Source of the DNA: a virus
Direction: 5' to 3' (one strand)
Length of the DNA: 64,000 bases
Virus record (IMG/VR): IMGVR_UViG_3300005825_000057
Coordinates: 37,534-101,533 of that record
Below, piece after piece: positions 24,548-30,810 of the stretch. A program made the position numbers and the translations under genes. Positions within the stretch are counted from its first letter, which is position 1; the number at the start of each line of letters is the position of its first letter. The notes below the pieces were generated by a model that ran no database searches, was not told where the DNA came from, and worked only from the letters and a program-made list of their open reading frames with translations.

Positions 24548-24629
24548 GGCCCCGTGGTGGAACCGGCAGACACGCTGGACTTAAAATCCGGTGCCTTCGG
24601 GCGTGAGGGTTCAAATCCCTCCGGGGCCA
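24548..24629 (+). tRNA. tRNA-Leu (TAA)
   Basis: Acceptor GGCCCCG/CGGGGCC, anticodon arm CTGGA-CTTAAAA-TCCGG, long variable arm, T-loop TTCAAAT. A then CT. Confidence 0.93.
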
Positions 24630-24635
24630 CTTTTT

Positions 24636-24723
24636 GGAAGCTAGGTCAGATGTTGGTTCGCTGCACCTGTCTTGAAAACAGGACCGGGTAAAACCGGCGA
24701 GGGTTCGATTCCCTTGGCTTCCG
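24636..24723 (+). tRNA. tRNA-Ser (TGA)
   Basis: Acceptor GGAAGCT/GGCTTCC, anticodon arm CCTGT-CTTGAAA-ACAGG, long variable arm ACCGGGTAAAACCGG, T-loop TTCGATT. G then CT. Confidence 0.93.
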
Positions 24724-24725
24724 CT

Positions 24726-24837
24726 TGCTACAAATGCAAATTAGGAGTACATTGACAAAAGTAAAGTCGTCGGGCAAAACCCGATATATGTGGGTATCGA
24801 ATCCCACTGTAACCTCTTGGTTAAATTCGTTGTAGCA
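24726..24837 (+). ncRNA. tRNA-like element B after tRNA-Ser
   Basis: Closed by TGCTACAA/TTGTAGCA. Contains TCGGG-CAAAA-CCCGA and a T-arm-like GTGGG-TATCGAAT-CCCAC with an 8-nt loop, as in the element at 22790. Blocks shared with element A. Confidence 0.45.
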
Positions 24838-24843
24838 TTTTTT

Positions 24844-24925
24844 GGAAGATAAGCGAATGGTTAGCGGTCACACTGGAAATGTGATGCCCCGCAAGGGGTT
24901 GCGGGTTCGAGTCCCGTGTCTTCCG
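24844..24925 (+). tRNA. tRNA-Ser (GGA)
   Basis: Acceptor GGAAGAT/GTCTTCC, anticodon arm TCACA-CTGGAAA-TGTGA, variable arm GCCCCGCAAGGGGT, T-loop TTCGAGT. G then CT. Confidence 0.93.
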
Positions 24926-24939
24926 CTGGGAGAAAATAA

Positions 24940-25167
24940 ATGGTCACTGTAAAAATTGTTGGTCCCGGTTTGGTTGTGAATAAACCGGCTGCGATAATTT
25001 ACAAAGCATTGACTGAGGCTGGTTACAAAGTTGATCTTGAAGAATTTGCTGGACAACATCAGTATGTTCCAAAAGACGAATGGCCAGAGAAAGAATTAGT
25101 TGATACAGAACGCCAAAAGGGTATGGAAGTCAAAGTGGATGTTGATCCACTCCCTTGGGGCGGATAA
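24940..25167 (+). CDS. Small unknown protein
   Basis: 75 aa (MVTVKIVGPGLVVNKPAAII...), GGGAGAA ribosome site. Alternating beta/alpha pattern. Ends 1 bp before the next tRNA. Confidence 0.65.
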   Translation: MVTVKIVGPGLVVNKPAAIIYKALTEAGYKVDLEEFAGQHQYVPKDEWPEKELVDTERQKGMEVKVDVDPLPWGG

Positions 25168-25168
25168 T

Positions 25169-25257
25169 GGAGAGTAGGCAAATACTGGTTTGTTGCATCT
25201 GATTGGAAATCAGACCCGGTTTAAAACCCGGTGAGGGTTCGATTCCCTTGCTCTCCG
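25169..25257 (+). tRNA. tRNA-Ser (GGA), second copy
   Basis: Acceptor GGAGAGT/GCTCTCC, anticodon arm TCTGA-TTGGAAA-TCAGA, long variable arm, T-loop TTCGATT. G then CT. Body more like the GCT and TGA Ser tRNAs than the other GGA copy. Confidence 0.92.
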
Positions 25258-25262
25258 CTCGC

Positions 25263-25371
25263 ACAGATGAAGGGCGTTCCCCTTAAATGAGAAATTGGCA
25301 TCGAGGGCCAGTGAGCCGTAAGGCGAAGGGCCGGGGCTATGTGGGTTCGAGTCCCATCGCCTTTCATCTGT
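25263..25371 (+). ncRNA. tRNA-like RNA with 14-bp closing helix (element D)
   Basis: ACAGATGAAGGGCG (25263-25276) pairs over 14 bp with CGCCTTTCATCTGT (25358-25371), followed by GTTTTTATA, so it can also end transcription. It holds a T-arm GTGGG-TTCGAGT-CCCAT and a GCC-GTAA-GGC hairpin but no clear anticodon arm. Confidence 0.5.
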
Positions 25372-25393
25372 GTTTTTATAAGTAGGGAAGCTA

Positions 25394-25594
25394 ATGCACG
25401 CCAAAGTTTTTTATACTTTAGGGCAAAGAGATACGATTGCCGGTCTTTTTGCTATGATAAGATCAAAAGGAATAAATTCGACTTTGGCAGAACTTGCGGC
25501 TGAATATACTAAAGCATTTGATGAACCAAATCCCCATGTGGAATGGTGGATAAAACAAAATGAAAAGAAAGAAGATGTAGTTGAAAATGGATAG
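25394..25594 (+). CDS. Small unknown protein, stop inside tRNA-Tyr
   Basis: 66 aa (MHAKVFYTLGQRDTIAGLFA...), preceded by GGGAAGCTA. TAG at 25592-25594 lies in the acceptor stem of tRNA-Tyr. Confidence 0.65.
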   Translation: MHAKVFYTLGQRDTIAGLFAMIRSKGINSTLAELAAEYTKAFDEPNPHVEWWIKQNEKKEDVVENG

Positions 25595-25671
25595 GTTGAG
25601 CAATTGGCTGGCTCGCCAGACTGTAAATCTGGTCCCTTCGGGGCATGTGGGTTCGAGTCCCACCCTATCCA
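25589..25671 (+). tRNA. tRNA-Tyr (GTA), second copy
   Basis: Acceptor GGATAGG/CCTATCC, anticodon arm CCAGA-CTGTAAA-TCTGG, variable arm CCCTTCGGGG, T-loop TTCGAGT. A then CT. Confidence 0.92.
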
Positions 25672-25680
25672 CTGGTTTTT

Positions 25681-25758
25681 GGCTGGGTACGCAAACTTCG
25701 GCAAAGCGGCCACTTCGAGAGAGTGGTGATTTTGTGGGTTCGACTCCCATCCCAGCTA
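25681..25758 (+). tRNA. tRNA with Leu anticodon GAG, short variable loop
   Basis: Acceptor GGCTGGG/CCCAGCT, anticodon arm CCACT-TCGAGAG-AGTGG with C instead of U at position 33, variable TGATTTT, T-loop TTCGACT. A then CT. A different register would read CGA (Ser). Confidence 0.6.
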
Positions 25759-25760
25759 CT

Positions 25761-25988
25761 ATGCATAAGAATTATTACAACCACGATGAATCTGAGAAAC
25801 ATTATCGAAGACATATATCAAACCTTGCGTACCGATATAAATTTAAGGTAATTTACGAAGACGAAAGAATTTTGAAGAAAGAGAATGGCGAAACAACAGT
25901 AATTGTGGATATAACAGAAACACCCCGCAATACTTTATGTTGGAAGGCTTGGCTCAAACTTCAAAATGAATACGAAAATGGATTCTGA
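25761..25988 (+). CDS. Small unknown protein
   Basis: 75 aa (MHKNYYNHDESEKHYRRHIS...), starting 2 bp after a tRNA. Longer frames run back through tRNAs and are rejected. Confidence 0.6.
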   Translation: MHKNYYNHDESEKHYRRHISNLAYRYKFKVIYEDERILKKENGETTVIVDITETPRNTLCWKAWLKLQNEYENGF

Positions 25989-26163
25989 AAAGATCGTGAT
26001 TGATACACAAGAAAAACTTTTGGAACACTTTGGGAAACCAGAGAAAGATTTTTTTGGTATATCTGGTCTTTATATGGATTCATTAGAGAATGGACGAAGA
26101 ATGCAATCGAGGATGGTGGATAACTATTTAAGATTGATATTTAAATTACAAAATGGAAGCTAG
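25966..26163 (+). CDS. Small unknown protein, stop inside tRNA-Ser
   Basis: 65 aa (ATG 25978 also possible). Overlaps the previous gene by 23 bp. TAG at 26161-26163 lies in the acceptor stem of tRNA-Ser(CGA); the last codons read the GGAAGC of the tRNA. Confidence 0.6.
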   Translation: MNTKMDSEKIVIDTQEKLLEHFGKPEKDFFGISGLYMDSLENGRRMQSRMVDNYLRLIFKLQNGS

Positions 26164-26241
26164 GCAGATGTTGGCTTGCTGCACTTGTCTCGAAAACAAG
26201 ACCGGGTAAAACCGGCGAGGGTTCAATTCCCTTGGCTTCCG
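26155..26241 (+). tRNA. tRNA-Ser (CGA)
   Basis: Acceptor GGAAGCT/GGCTTCC, anticodon arm CTTGT-CTCGAAA-ACAAG, long variable arm, T-loop TTCAATT. G then CT. Confidence 0.92.
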
Positions 26242-26433
26242 CTGGGCACTAAAAGTGTCGTTCAAAAAAGTAAACTATTTCATGTAGAAATAAACTTGCT
26301 CCGACACAAAAACAAGAAAGGGCAATTAGAGGGTAGAAATTAAAGTGTAAAAATCCCCAACCCAAAAATAAAAAAATCCATGCTATAATTTGTATTTTTC
26401 TCATACACTATTGTAGTATATAATGAAGAAAAT
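26242..26433 (+). other. Non-coding stretch with element C and a -10 box
   Basis: No gene. GTGTCG/CGACAC (26255-26307) closes a segment sharing AAAAGTGT and GTAAACTAT with element A. TATAAT at 26419-26424, without a good -35, precedes the next tRNA by 9 bp. Confidence 0.4.
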
Positions 26434-26510
26434 GGGGTCGCACGGCGAATTAGTTTGGTAAGGCACAAGTTGCTCCAAGCTATTAGAGGGTTCAACTCCC
26501 TCCGACTCCA
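26434..26510 (+). tRNA. tRNA-like, identity uncertain (Trp CCA?)
   Basis: Acceptor GGGGTCG/CGACTCC and T-arm GAGGG-TTCAACT-CCCTC are intact. The anticodon region AGTTG-CTCCAAG-CTATT reads CCA with imperfect pairing and a variable loop that is too short, so the call is weak. A then CT. Confidence 0.5.
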
Positions 26511-26515
26511 CTTAT

Positions 26516-26597
26516 GGCCTCGTGGTGAAATTGGCATACACGCAAGTCTTAGGAACTTGTGCCGCAAGGCGTGTGGGTTCGAGTCCCACCGAGGCCA
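26516..26597 (+). tRNA. tRNA-Leu (TAG)
   Basis: Acceptor GGCCTCG/CGAGGCC, anticodon arm CAAGT-CTTAGGA-ACTTG, variable arm TGCCGCAAGGCGT, T-loop TTCGAGT. A then CT. Confidence 0.93.
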
Positions 26598-26616
26598 CTT
26601 TAATTTGGAGAATATT

Positions 26617-26997
26617 TTGAAAGAGCCATCTCAACAGTCTGTTGCCAAAATCGAAAAATATGTTGAGAAGTATTGGGAAAAGTCAGGAACGTCTCCGCAT
26701 CCTGATAAAGAAGTTACAGAAGCTGTTGTAACTGGATTGGCACATCATTTAGAAGTTCTAGGGCGTCCACTTTGTCCTTGCAACTTTTATCCTGACAAGC
26801 AAGCAGAAGTTGAGCGAAGTCGTGAATGGTTTTGTGCCTGCGATGAAATGAAAAAATATAAATATTGCCACTGCTTGCTTTTTGTAACCCCCGAAGGGTT
26901 GCCCATCACCGAATACTTGCCAGAAGATCATGAAGGCAAGCAAATTTATGGTGAAGTCAAAGACCCCACTCCAAACAAGGGGCGTGAAGGCAAATAA
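26617..26997 (+). CDS. Ferredoxin:thioredoxin reductase catalytic (beta) chain-like
   Basis: 126 aa from TTG 26617 (GGAG 6 bp upstream; the ATG further up lies in a tRNA). CPC - 17 residues - CAC - 8 residues - CHC is the FTR beta signature (family standard CPC-x16-CPC-x8-CHC), providing four [4Fe-4S] ligands and the redox-active disulphide. Known enzymes pass electrons from ferredoxin to thioredoxin. The spacing and the CAC variant are slightly off family. No alpha chain is seen; the thioredoxin at 7.2 kb could be a partner. Confidence 0.85.
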   Translation: MKEPSQQSVAKIEKYVEKYWEKSGTSPHPDKEVTEAVVTGLAHHLEVLGRPLCPCNFYPDKQAEVERSREWFCACDEMKKYKYCHCLLFVTPEGLPITEYLPEDHEGKQIYGEVKDPTPNKGREGK

Positions 26998-27002
26998 TCG
27001 CC

Positions 27003-27031
27003 TTTACAATCAAATTTTTCTGTGGTAGAAT
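27003..27031 (+). promoter_or_regulatory. Promoter of the recurrent family
   Basis: TTTACA (27003-27008), 17 bp ending CTGTGG, TAGAAT (27026-27031). An ATG at 27038 sits at the expected +1, but a better start lies at 27110. Confidence 0.75.
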
Positions 27032-27080
27032 CCGGGCATGAGGTTCGCATTCTTACCTTTAAAACATTTGCAAGAAGTTC

Positions 27081-27100
27081 TCGCTCTTACGGAAGAGCGA
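27081..27100 (+). promoter_or_regulatory. Leader hairpin upstream of the ribosome site
   Basis: TCGCTCTT-ACGG-AAGAGCGA, perfect 8 bp, ending directly before CGGAGCAAG-ATG. Confidence 0.6.
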
Positions 27101-27109
27101 CGGAGCAAG

Positions 27110-27352
27110 ATGTTTATACAGGTAATCATGCATCACCACGAACTAATTGGTGTGACGGGGAACTTTGAAGTTATCAAAGTTCCTGTTTCTTTTTTTACAC
27201 CGTCCGGGGATGGAACAACCCCGGATTTTAACGATGTTCGTATTGATGATTATGGCCATACGGTTTGTTTTGGTATTTATGAGGCCGCTACCGATGCCAT
27301 AATTGAGTTTTCCCACACTTCCCTTAATGGAGATTGCGACAATGGCAACTAA
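27110..27352 (+). CDS. Small unknown protein
   Basis: 80 aa from ATG 27110 (GGAG 5 bp upstream); ATG 27038 would give 104 aa and a leaderless mRNA. MFIQVIMHHHELIGVTGNF..., beta-rich. Head of a run of tightly overlapping small genes to 30.5 kb. Confidence 0.65.
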   Translation: MFIQVIMHHHELIGVTGNFEVIKVPVSFFTPSGDGTTPDFNDVRIDDYGHTVCFGIYEAATDAIIEFSHTSLNGDCDNGN

Positions 27353-27686
27353 ACTTGCGAAACCTGTTACACGAGTCATTAACGTAAAAGATTTGAACGG
27401 CACTGAGGGGGAAATCTCCGTTACAATCAGTGCAAAAGGTGTTCAATTCATTAAGGGACGCCGAAAACTCGATGTGGTTCCTTGGGAAGAAGTTGGTAAA
27501 TTGACTCATCTTCCTTTGAATGCTCCCGCCCGATTTTCTGGAAACAATTTAGGATGGCTCGTTGAGTTGTCCAAAGATAAAGATGAAGACGGTTCGTCGC
27601 CTGTTGTGGCTACATCGCCGGAACCGCCTGTTTTGCCGCCATCCACTGCTCCTGATCCTCTTGAACAAGTGGCTACAAATGAATGA
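27342..27686 (+). CDS. Unknown protein with Pro-rich tail
   Basis: 114 aa from ATG 27342. Globular N-terminal 80 residues (VINVKDLNGTEGEISVTIS), then a disordered Ser/Pro tail. Overlaps the gene before by 11 bp and after by 8 bp. Confidence 0.65.
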   Translation: MATKLAKPVTRVINVKDLNGTEGEISVTISAKGVQFIKGRRKLDVVPWEEVGKLTHLPLNAPARFSGNNLGWLVELSKDKDEDGSSPVVATSPEPPVLPPSTAPDPLEQVATNE

Positions 27687-27912
27687 AGTTGCACCCGAAG
27701 GTCAAGTGTGGGTTTGTTTAGCCTGCGGGAAAATGTCCAAAGATAAATATGGGGATCAAAAAATAAGTTGGGGCTGGGACGCATCTTGTATGCTTAATTC
27801 TGCGTTATTCAAAGAATCTAATTTGGTTATTGACAACAATCAAGTTGTCAAAATATTAGCAGAAGAGAAAGATAATGCTGAACAAGGTGAGAATCGCAGT
27901 AGCGATGAATGA
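27679..27912 (+). CDS. Small CxxC protein
   Basis: 77 aa. VWVCLACGKMSKDKYG is half a zinc ribbon; a later single Cys may complete it. Function unknown. Confidence 0.6.
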   Translation: MNEVAPEGQVWVCLACGKMSKDKYGDQKISWGWDASCMLNSALFKESNLVIDNNQVVKILAEEKDNAEQGENRSSDE

Positions 27913-28099
27913 ATACGGTCAATGGGCCGCTTATGGAGAGTATCAAACACAAGATGCTCAAGCTAAAGAAGAAGCCTTGGGAAATGTCCCACAGGGCGAT
28001 TGTGCCGTGGGAGTTTATTTTGTAGAAGCTGATATTGTTCCGCCCAAACCACCAACCGTGAAAGGTAATGTAAATGGCGAAGAAGAAGCAGCCAGTTAG
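27875..28099 (+). CDS. Small unknown protein
   Basis: 74 aa (MLNKVRIAVAMNEYGQWAAYG...). Start at 27875 follows AGAAGAGAAAG; ATG 27905 is an alternative. Acidic C-terminus. Confidence 0.6.
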   Translation: MLNKVRIAVAMNEYGQWAAYGEYQTQDAQAKEEALGNVPQGDCAVGVYFVEADIVPPKPPTVKGNVNGEEEAAS

Positions 28100-28637
28100 T
28101 GGCGTGGACCTGACTAATTTGAGCCTTGAACAACTTAAATTGCTTCAAGGCGAAATCTTCCAAAAAACTGAAAAGTTATTGGAAGATCAACATGAGAATT
28201 CTTTGGCCGAAGCCAAGCAATCTGGCCGCTTTCAAGAATTGAAAGATCAGGCCAAGGCATTGCGAAAAGAACTTCGTCTTTTGGCAAAGGGTGGGCAATT
28301 TGAACTTGTTTTGCCAATTCGTTTTTCTTTTAAAGGCGAAATCAACGATTCCAATCCTTTTGATCCGACGCAATATGATGACGCCTATGGAACATTGGAC
28401 ATTGGAGATTTTGTCAATTTTGAATTTAAGGCCAAACTTGATACTTCAAAATTGAACAAAAGTCAATCTGCTTTACTTAACGATGTTGTGAATGATTATG
28501 CACAAGATGCTTGTGAGGATATTTGGCATCTTGTTCCTGAAAACATGCTTGTATTGATGAACGACTGGCAAAAGCGATTTGATACTTTCATCAAGGAATT
28601 TAAAGCCGAAGGCTTTAAACCAGAAGATTTTCAATGA
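28074..28637 (+). CDS. Unknown protein with N-terminal coiled coil
   Basis: 187 aa. Residues about 15-70 are a coiled coil (LSLEQLKLLQGEIFQKTEKL), followed by a mixed domain (FVNFEFKAKLDTSKLNKSQ). Not recognised. Confidence 0.7.
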   Translation: MAKKKQPVSGVDLTNLSLEQLKLLQGEIFQKTEKLLEDQHENSLAEAKQSGRFQELKDQAKALRKELRLLAKGGQFELVLPIRFSFKGEINDSNPFDPTQYDDAYGTLDIGDFVNFEFKAKLDTSKLNKSQSALLNDVVNDYAQDACEDIWHLVPENMLVLMNDWQKRFDTFIKEFKAEGFKPEDFQ

Positions 28638-28882
28638 GCGAAGAACAACCAGTATTGAATTTCGACAAGCCAGTAATCTATCGGGATTTAATGGAATATT
28701 ATCCCGATAGTGATGGTCCTCGTGGGCGATACCACGCTTGTGAAGTCTGCGAGAAGGGCATTATTCCGGGCTTTCGCAATACGGAATCCCCGTTTAATGT
28801 CTTGCACGATCAAAATTGTATTGGGTGTGGTCAACGCTATCATTTCAAAAATTTGGGTATATTTGAAAGGCCCGGTTGGTAA
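28634..28882 (+). CDS. Zinc-finger-like small protein
   Basis: 82 aa. CEVCEKG and CIGCGQRYH form a two-CxxC zinc site. Overlaps neighbours by ATGA and TAATG. Confidence 0.65.
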   Translation: MSEEQPVLNFDKPVIYRDLMEYYPDSDGPRGRYHACEVCEKGIIPGFRNTESPFNVLHDQNCIGCGQRYHFKNLGIFERPGW

Positions 28883-29118
28883 TGATAGAAATCCCTTATG
28901 GCGATTGGATTACCGCCATTTTGACCGTGACTTACATTCAATGTTTAGCGATGAAAAAGTGGTGGGGATGGCCTATCGCTTTGGTCGCTCAAACATTTTG
29001 GATTTACATTACGTTACAAAAAGAACTATATGGACTCACCATTCTATCCGTTGTTTTAACATTCCAATTTATCTACGGATGGTACAATTCGGGAGCTAAA
29101 AATGAGGTTGAGCGGTGA
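28882..29118 (+). CDS. Three-helix membrane protein, PnuC-like
   Basis: 78 aa. Three hydrophobic helices with WWGWPIALVAQTFWIYIT and KELYGLTILSVVLTF, reminiscent of part of PnuC vitamin transporters. Too short for a complete PnuC; role unknown. Confidence 0.65.
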   Translation: MIEIPYGDWITAILTVTYIQCLAMKKWWGWPIALVAQTFWIYITLQKELYGLTILSVVLTFQFIYGWYNSGAKNEVER

Positions 29119-29326
29119 AGAAAAATATTTTGTATGCGGTGTTTTGAAAAATAATGGTTTGCTTACCGGCTATACAAATGCGACTTGTCCTCTACATGCA
29201 GTAAGAATGCTTTGTGCCGCAAGAGGAATTACCGTAACTGAACTTGAAAGCTGGTCTTCTCACAATATTCGTATGTTTAACGATGCCAATGTTGAAGTTC
29301 CCACTTTTCACATGGTAGAAGCATGA
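29102..29326 (+). CDS. Small unknown protein
   Basis: 74 aa (MRLSGEEKYFVCGVLKNNGL...), overlapping both neighbours. Not recognised. Confidence 0.6.
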   Translation: MRLSGEEKYFVCGVLKNNGLLTGYTNATCPLHAVRMLCAARGITVTELESWSSHNIRMFNDANVEVPTFHMVEA

Positions 29327-29610
29327 CTACTGACGAAGATTATTTGCGAAGAATGGCTGAGCGTGATTTACTCATGATTGAGGAAGGTCACGATATTGAA
29401 ACGTGTGGTATGTGTTATCATGCTTTTCTGTGGTCCGAAGTCGCCCGTGAAATGGTAGAAAAAGGCGATTTTGAAAATGGCATTTCTCGCTGGTCAGATG
29501 AAACCAGACGACGCTGGGAACAAACTAAATTCTTTAAATTATGGCAAGAAGAATCTGCGGCTGGTCGTGACCCACACAAAGCATTCGAGAATAAGGGATG
29601 GGAACCATGA
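29323..29610 (+). CDS. Small unknown protein
   Basis: 95 aa, charged and Trp-rich, with CGMCYHAF. Not recognised. ATGA-coupled to the gene before. Confidence 0.6.
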   Translation: MTTDEDYLRRMAERDLLMIEEGHDIETCGMCYHAFLWSEVAREMVEKGDFENGISRWSDETRRRWEQTKFFKLWQEESAAGRDPHKAFENKGWEP

Positions 29611-29975
29611 TGATTCCTCAAATCTATTGTATGATGAATAGTGGCAAGCCTTTGACGGATGAAGTTCGTCAAGTTCTTCTCATTAACGCCTGTGATATGG
29701 CCGAAATGGGAAATGAACAACAAAAGGTTAAGGGCCGAAGATACGAAGGTATTATCAAATCTAACTTGGAATCACTGTCTTACGCTGGGCTTAGCATAGT
29801 CATGTTTGAGGCCGACGTTATTTGTCCAGATATTGGGCCAACCAAAGTTCGATATGGTGTTCGTACTCAAGACCTAGATGAAGGTTTGCTTGCCCTTGGG
29901 AAGTGGGGTTCGCTTGCTGAATATATGGCCGCATGTGGTTATGAATCGCAGCGATTTAATCCTGAGTTGAACTAA
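29607..29975 (+). CDS. Unknown protein
   Basis: 122 aa from ATG 29607 (AAGGGATGGGA upstream). MMIPQIYCMMNSGKPLTDEV... Not recognised. Confidence 0.6.
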   Translation: MMIPQIYCMMNSGKPLTDEVRQVLLINACDMAEMGNEQQKVKGRRYEGIIKSNLESLSYAGLSIVMFEADVICPDIGPTKVRYGVRTQDLDEGLLALGKWGSLAEYMAACGYESQRFNPELN

Positions 29976-30256
29976 TGACCAGATTGATGTATATTGAGAA
30001 TAAAGTAACAGGGGAAGCCCATATTGGGTTTGTTACTTTTTCAAAAACATACAAGACTGTTTATTACAAAGATAAAGAGCTTGCTAGAATTCCTAAAGGT
30101 GGAATCACCGGCAATCATTATGATGTAAAAACAGGCGAAGAGTATTGGATTTCTGGCCCCAAAAAACGGGGCGGTGATCGCTCCTACGAGCCAATTAACC
30201 TAATCATTGATGAAGATGCACGGGAAGAATATGAGCAACTTAAAAATAAAGCGTAA
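29975..30256 (+). CDS. Small unknown protein
   Basis: 93 aa; TAATG junction. YIENKVTGEAHIGFVTFSKTYKTVYYKD is a beta-rich stretch seen in many short phage proteins. Not recognised. Confidence 0.6.
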   Translation: MTRLMYIENKVTGEAHIGFVTFSKTYKTVYYKDKELARIPKGGITGNHYDVKTGEEYWISGPKKRGGDRSYEPINLIIDEDAREEYEQLKNKA

Positions 30257-30527
30257 TTGTTTTTGTTGCGAAAAATCTATTGGACATGCTGGCCCTACGG
30301 ACGGCAAAGATAGTATCAGCAATCCACCAGATGATGCGACTTATTGGCAGACTCTCGGCAATTACGGCAGTACCGTATTTGATGGGGGAGAATTTACGGG
30401 CGAGCGTTTAGAAATGTTCGTTTGTGATTCTTGTTTAAAAGAAAAGGCTCATCTTGTTTATCATTATCGAGTTGTGCAACCTGTCGTTGTTGTTGAAGAT
30501 TTGAAAATATTTGATCCTCATGGGTAG
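30231..30527 (+). CDS. Zinc-ribbon protein
   Basis: 98 aa from ATG 30231 (GGAAGA before it). CFCCEKS near the N-terminus and FVCDSCLKEK later. Its TAG stop is the first part of the 23S-like element. Confidence 0.65.
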   Translation: MSNLKIKRNCFCCEKSIGHAGPTDGKDSISNPPDDATYWQTLGNYGSTVFDGGEFTGERLEMFVCDSCLKEKAHLVYHYRVVQPVVVVEDLKIFDPHG

Positions 30528-30800
30528 TTGGCTTAGAAGCAGCCATCTTTAATGAGTAACCGCCGTGTGGGAGTCTGCCTGCCTTCGGGCTAGTCCTTTG
30601 AGAACCATTAACTCCGTATAGGGCACCATTTAATTTATTTTGGTTGAGTAGTTCACTACGGGATAATTTGGCCACCGAAAGGGATCAATTTATCACTGAA
30701 ATATTTTAATTGAACCCTGCTCAAAGGAAGATGGGGAGTAACGGCTTAAAAAATCTCCTGTTAATGGCATGTGTAGTTTTTGGCGTAACAGCACGCCCAG
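30516..30800 (+). ncRNA. Structured RNA resembling the 23S rRNA GTPase-associated centre
   Basis: Bases 30527-30547 match without change the helix-43 hairpin of bacterial 23S rRNA (E. coli about 1059-1079, recalled: GUUGGCUUAGAAGCAGCC AUC). Similarity goes on through TTTAA, GTAA, GAGTC and GCCTGC blocks to about 30591, and a second block GGAAGATG ... TAACGG ... CTTAAA at 30726-30749 matches the rRNA segment that follows. About 130 nt lie between where rRNA has almost none. CTCAT/ATGAG (30516-30520/30552-30556) can close the first hairpin. Function unknown; an L11 or translation-factor decoy is possible. Confidence 0.65.
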
Positions 30801-30810
30801 AGGTTTAAAT

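Noticed and set aside
26455-26616. Upstream extension of the FTR-like gene
   Set aside because: The extra N-terminus is encoded by two tRNAs; the TTG at 26617 has a good ribosome site.
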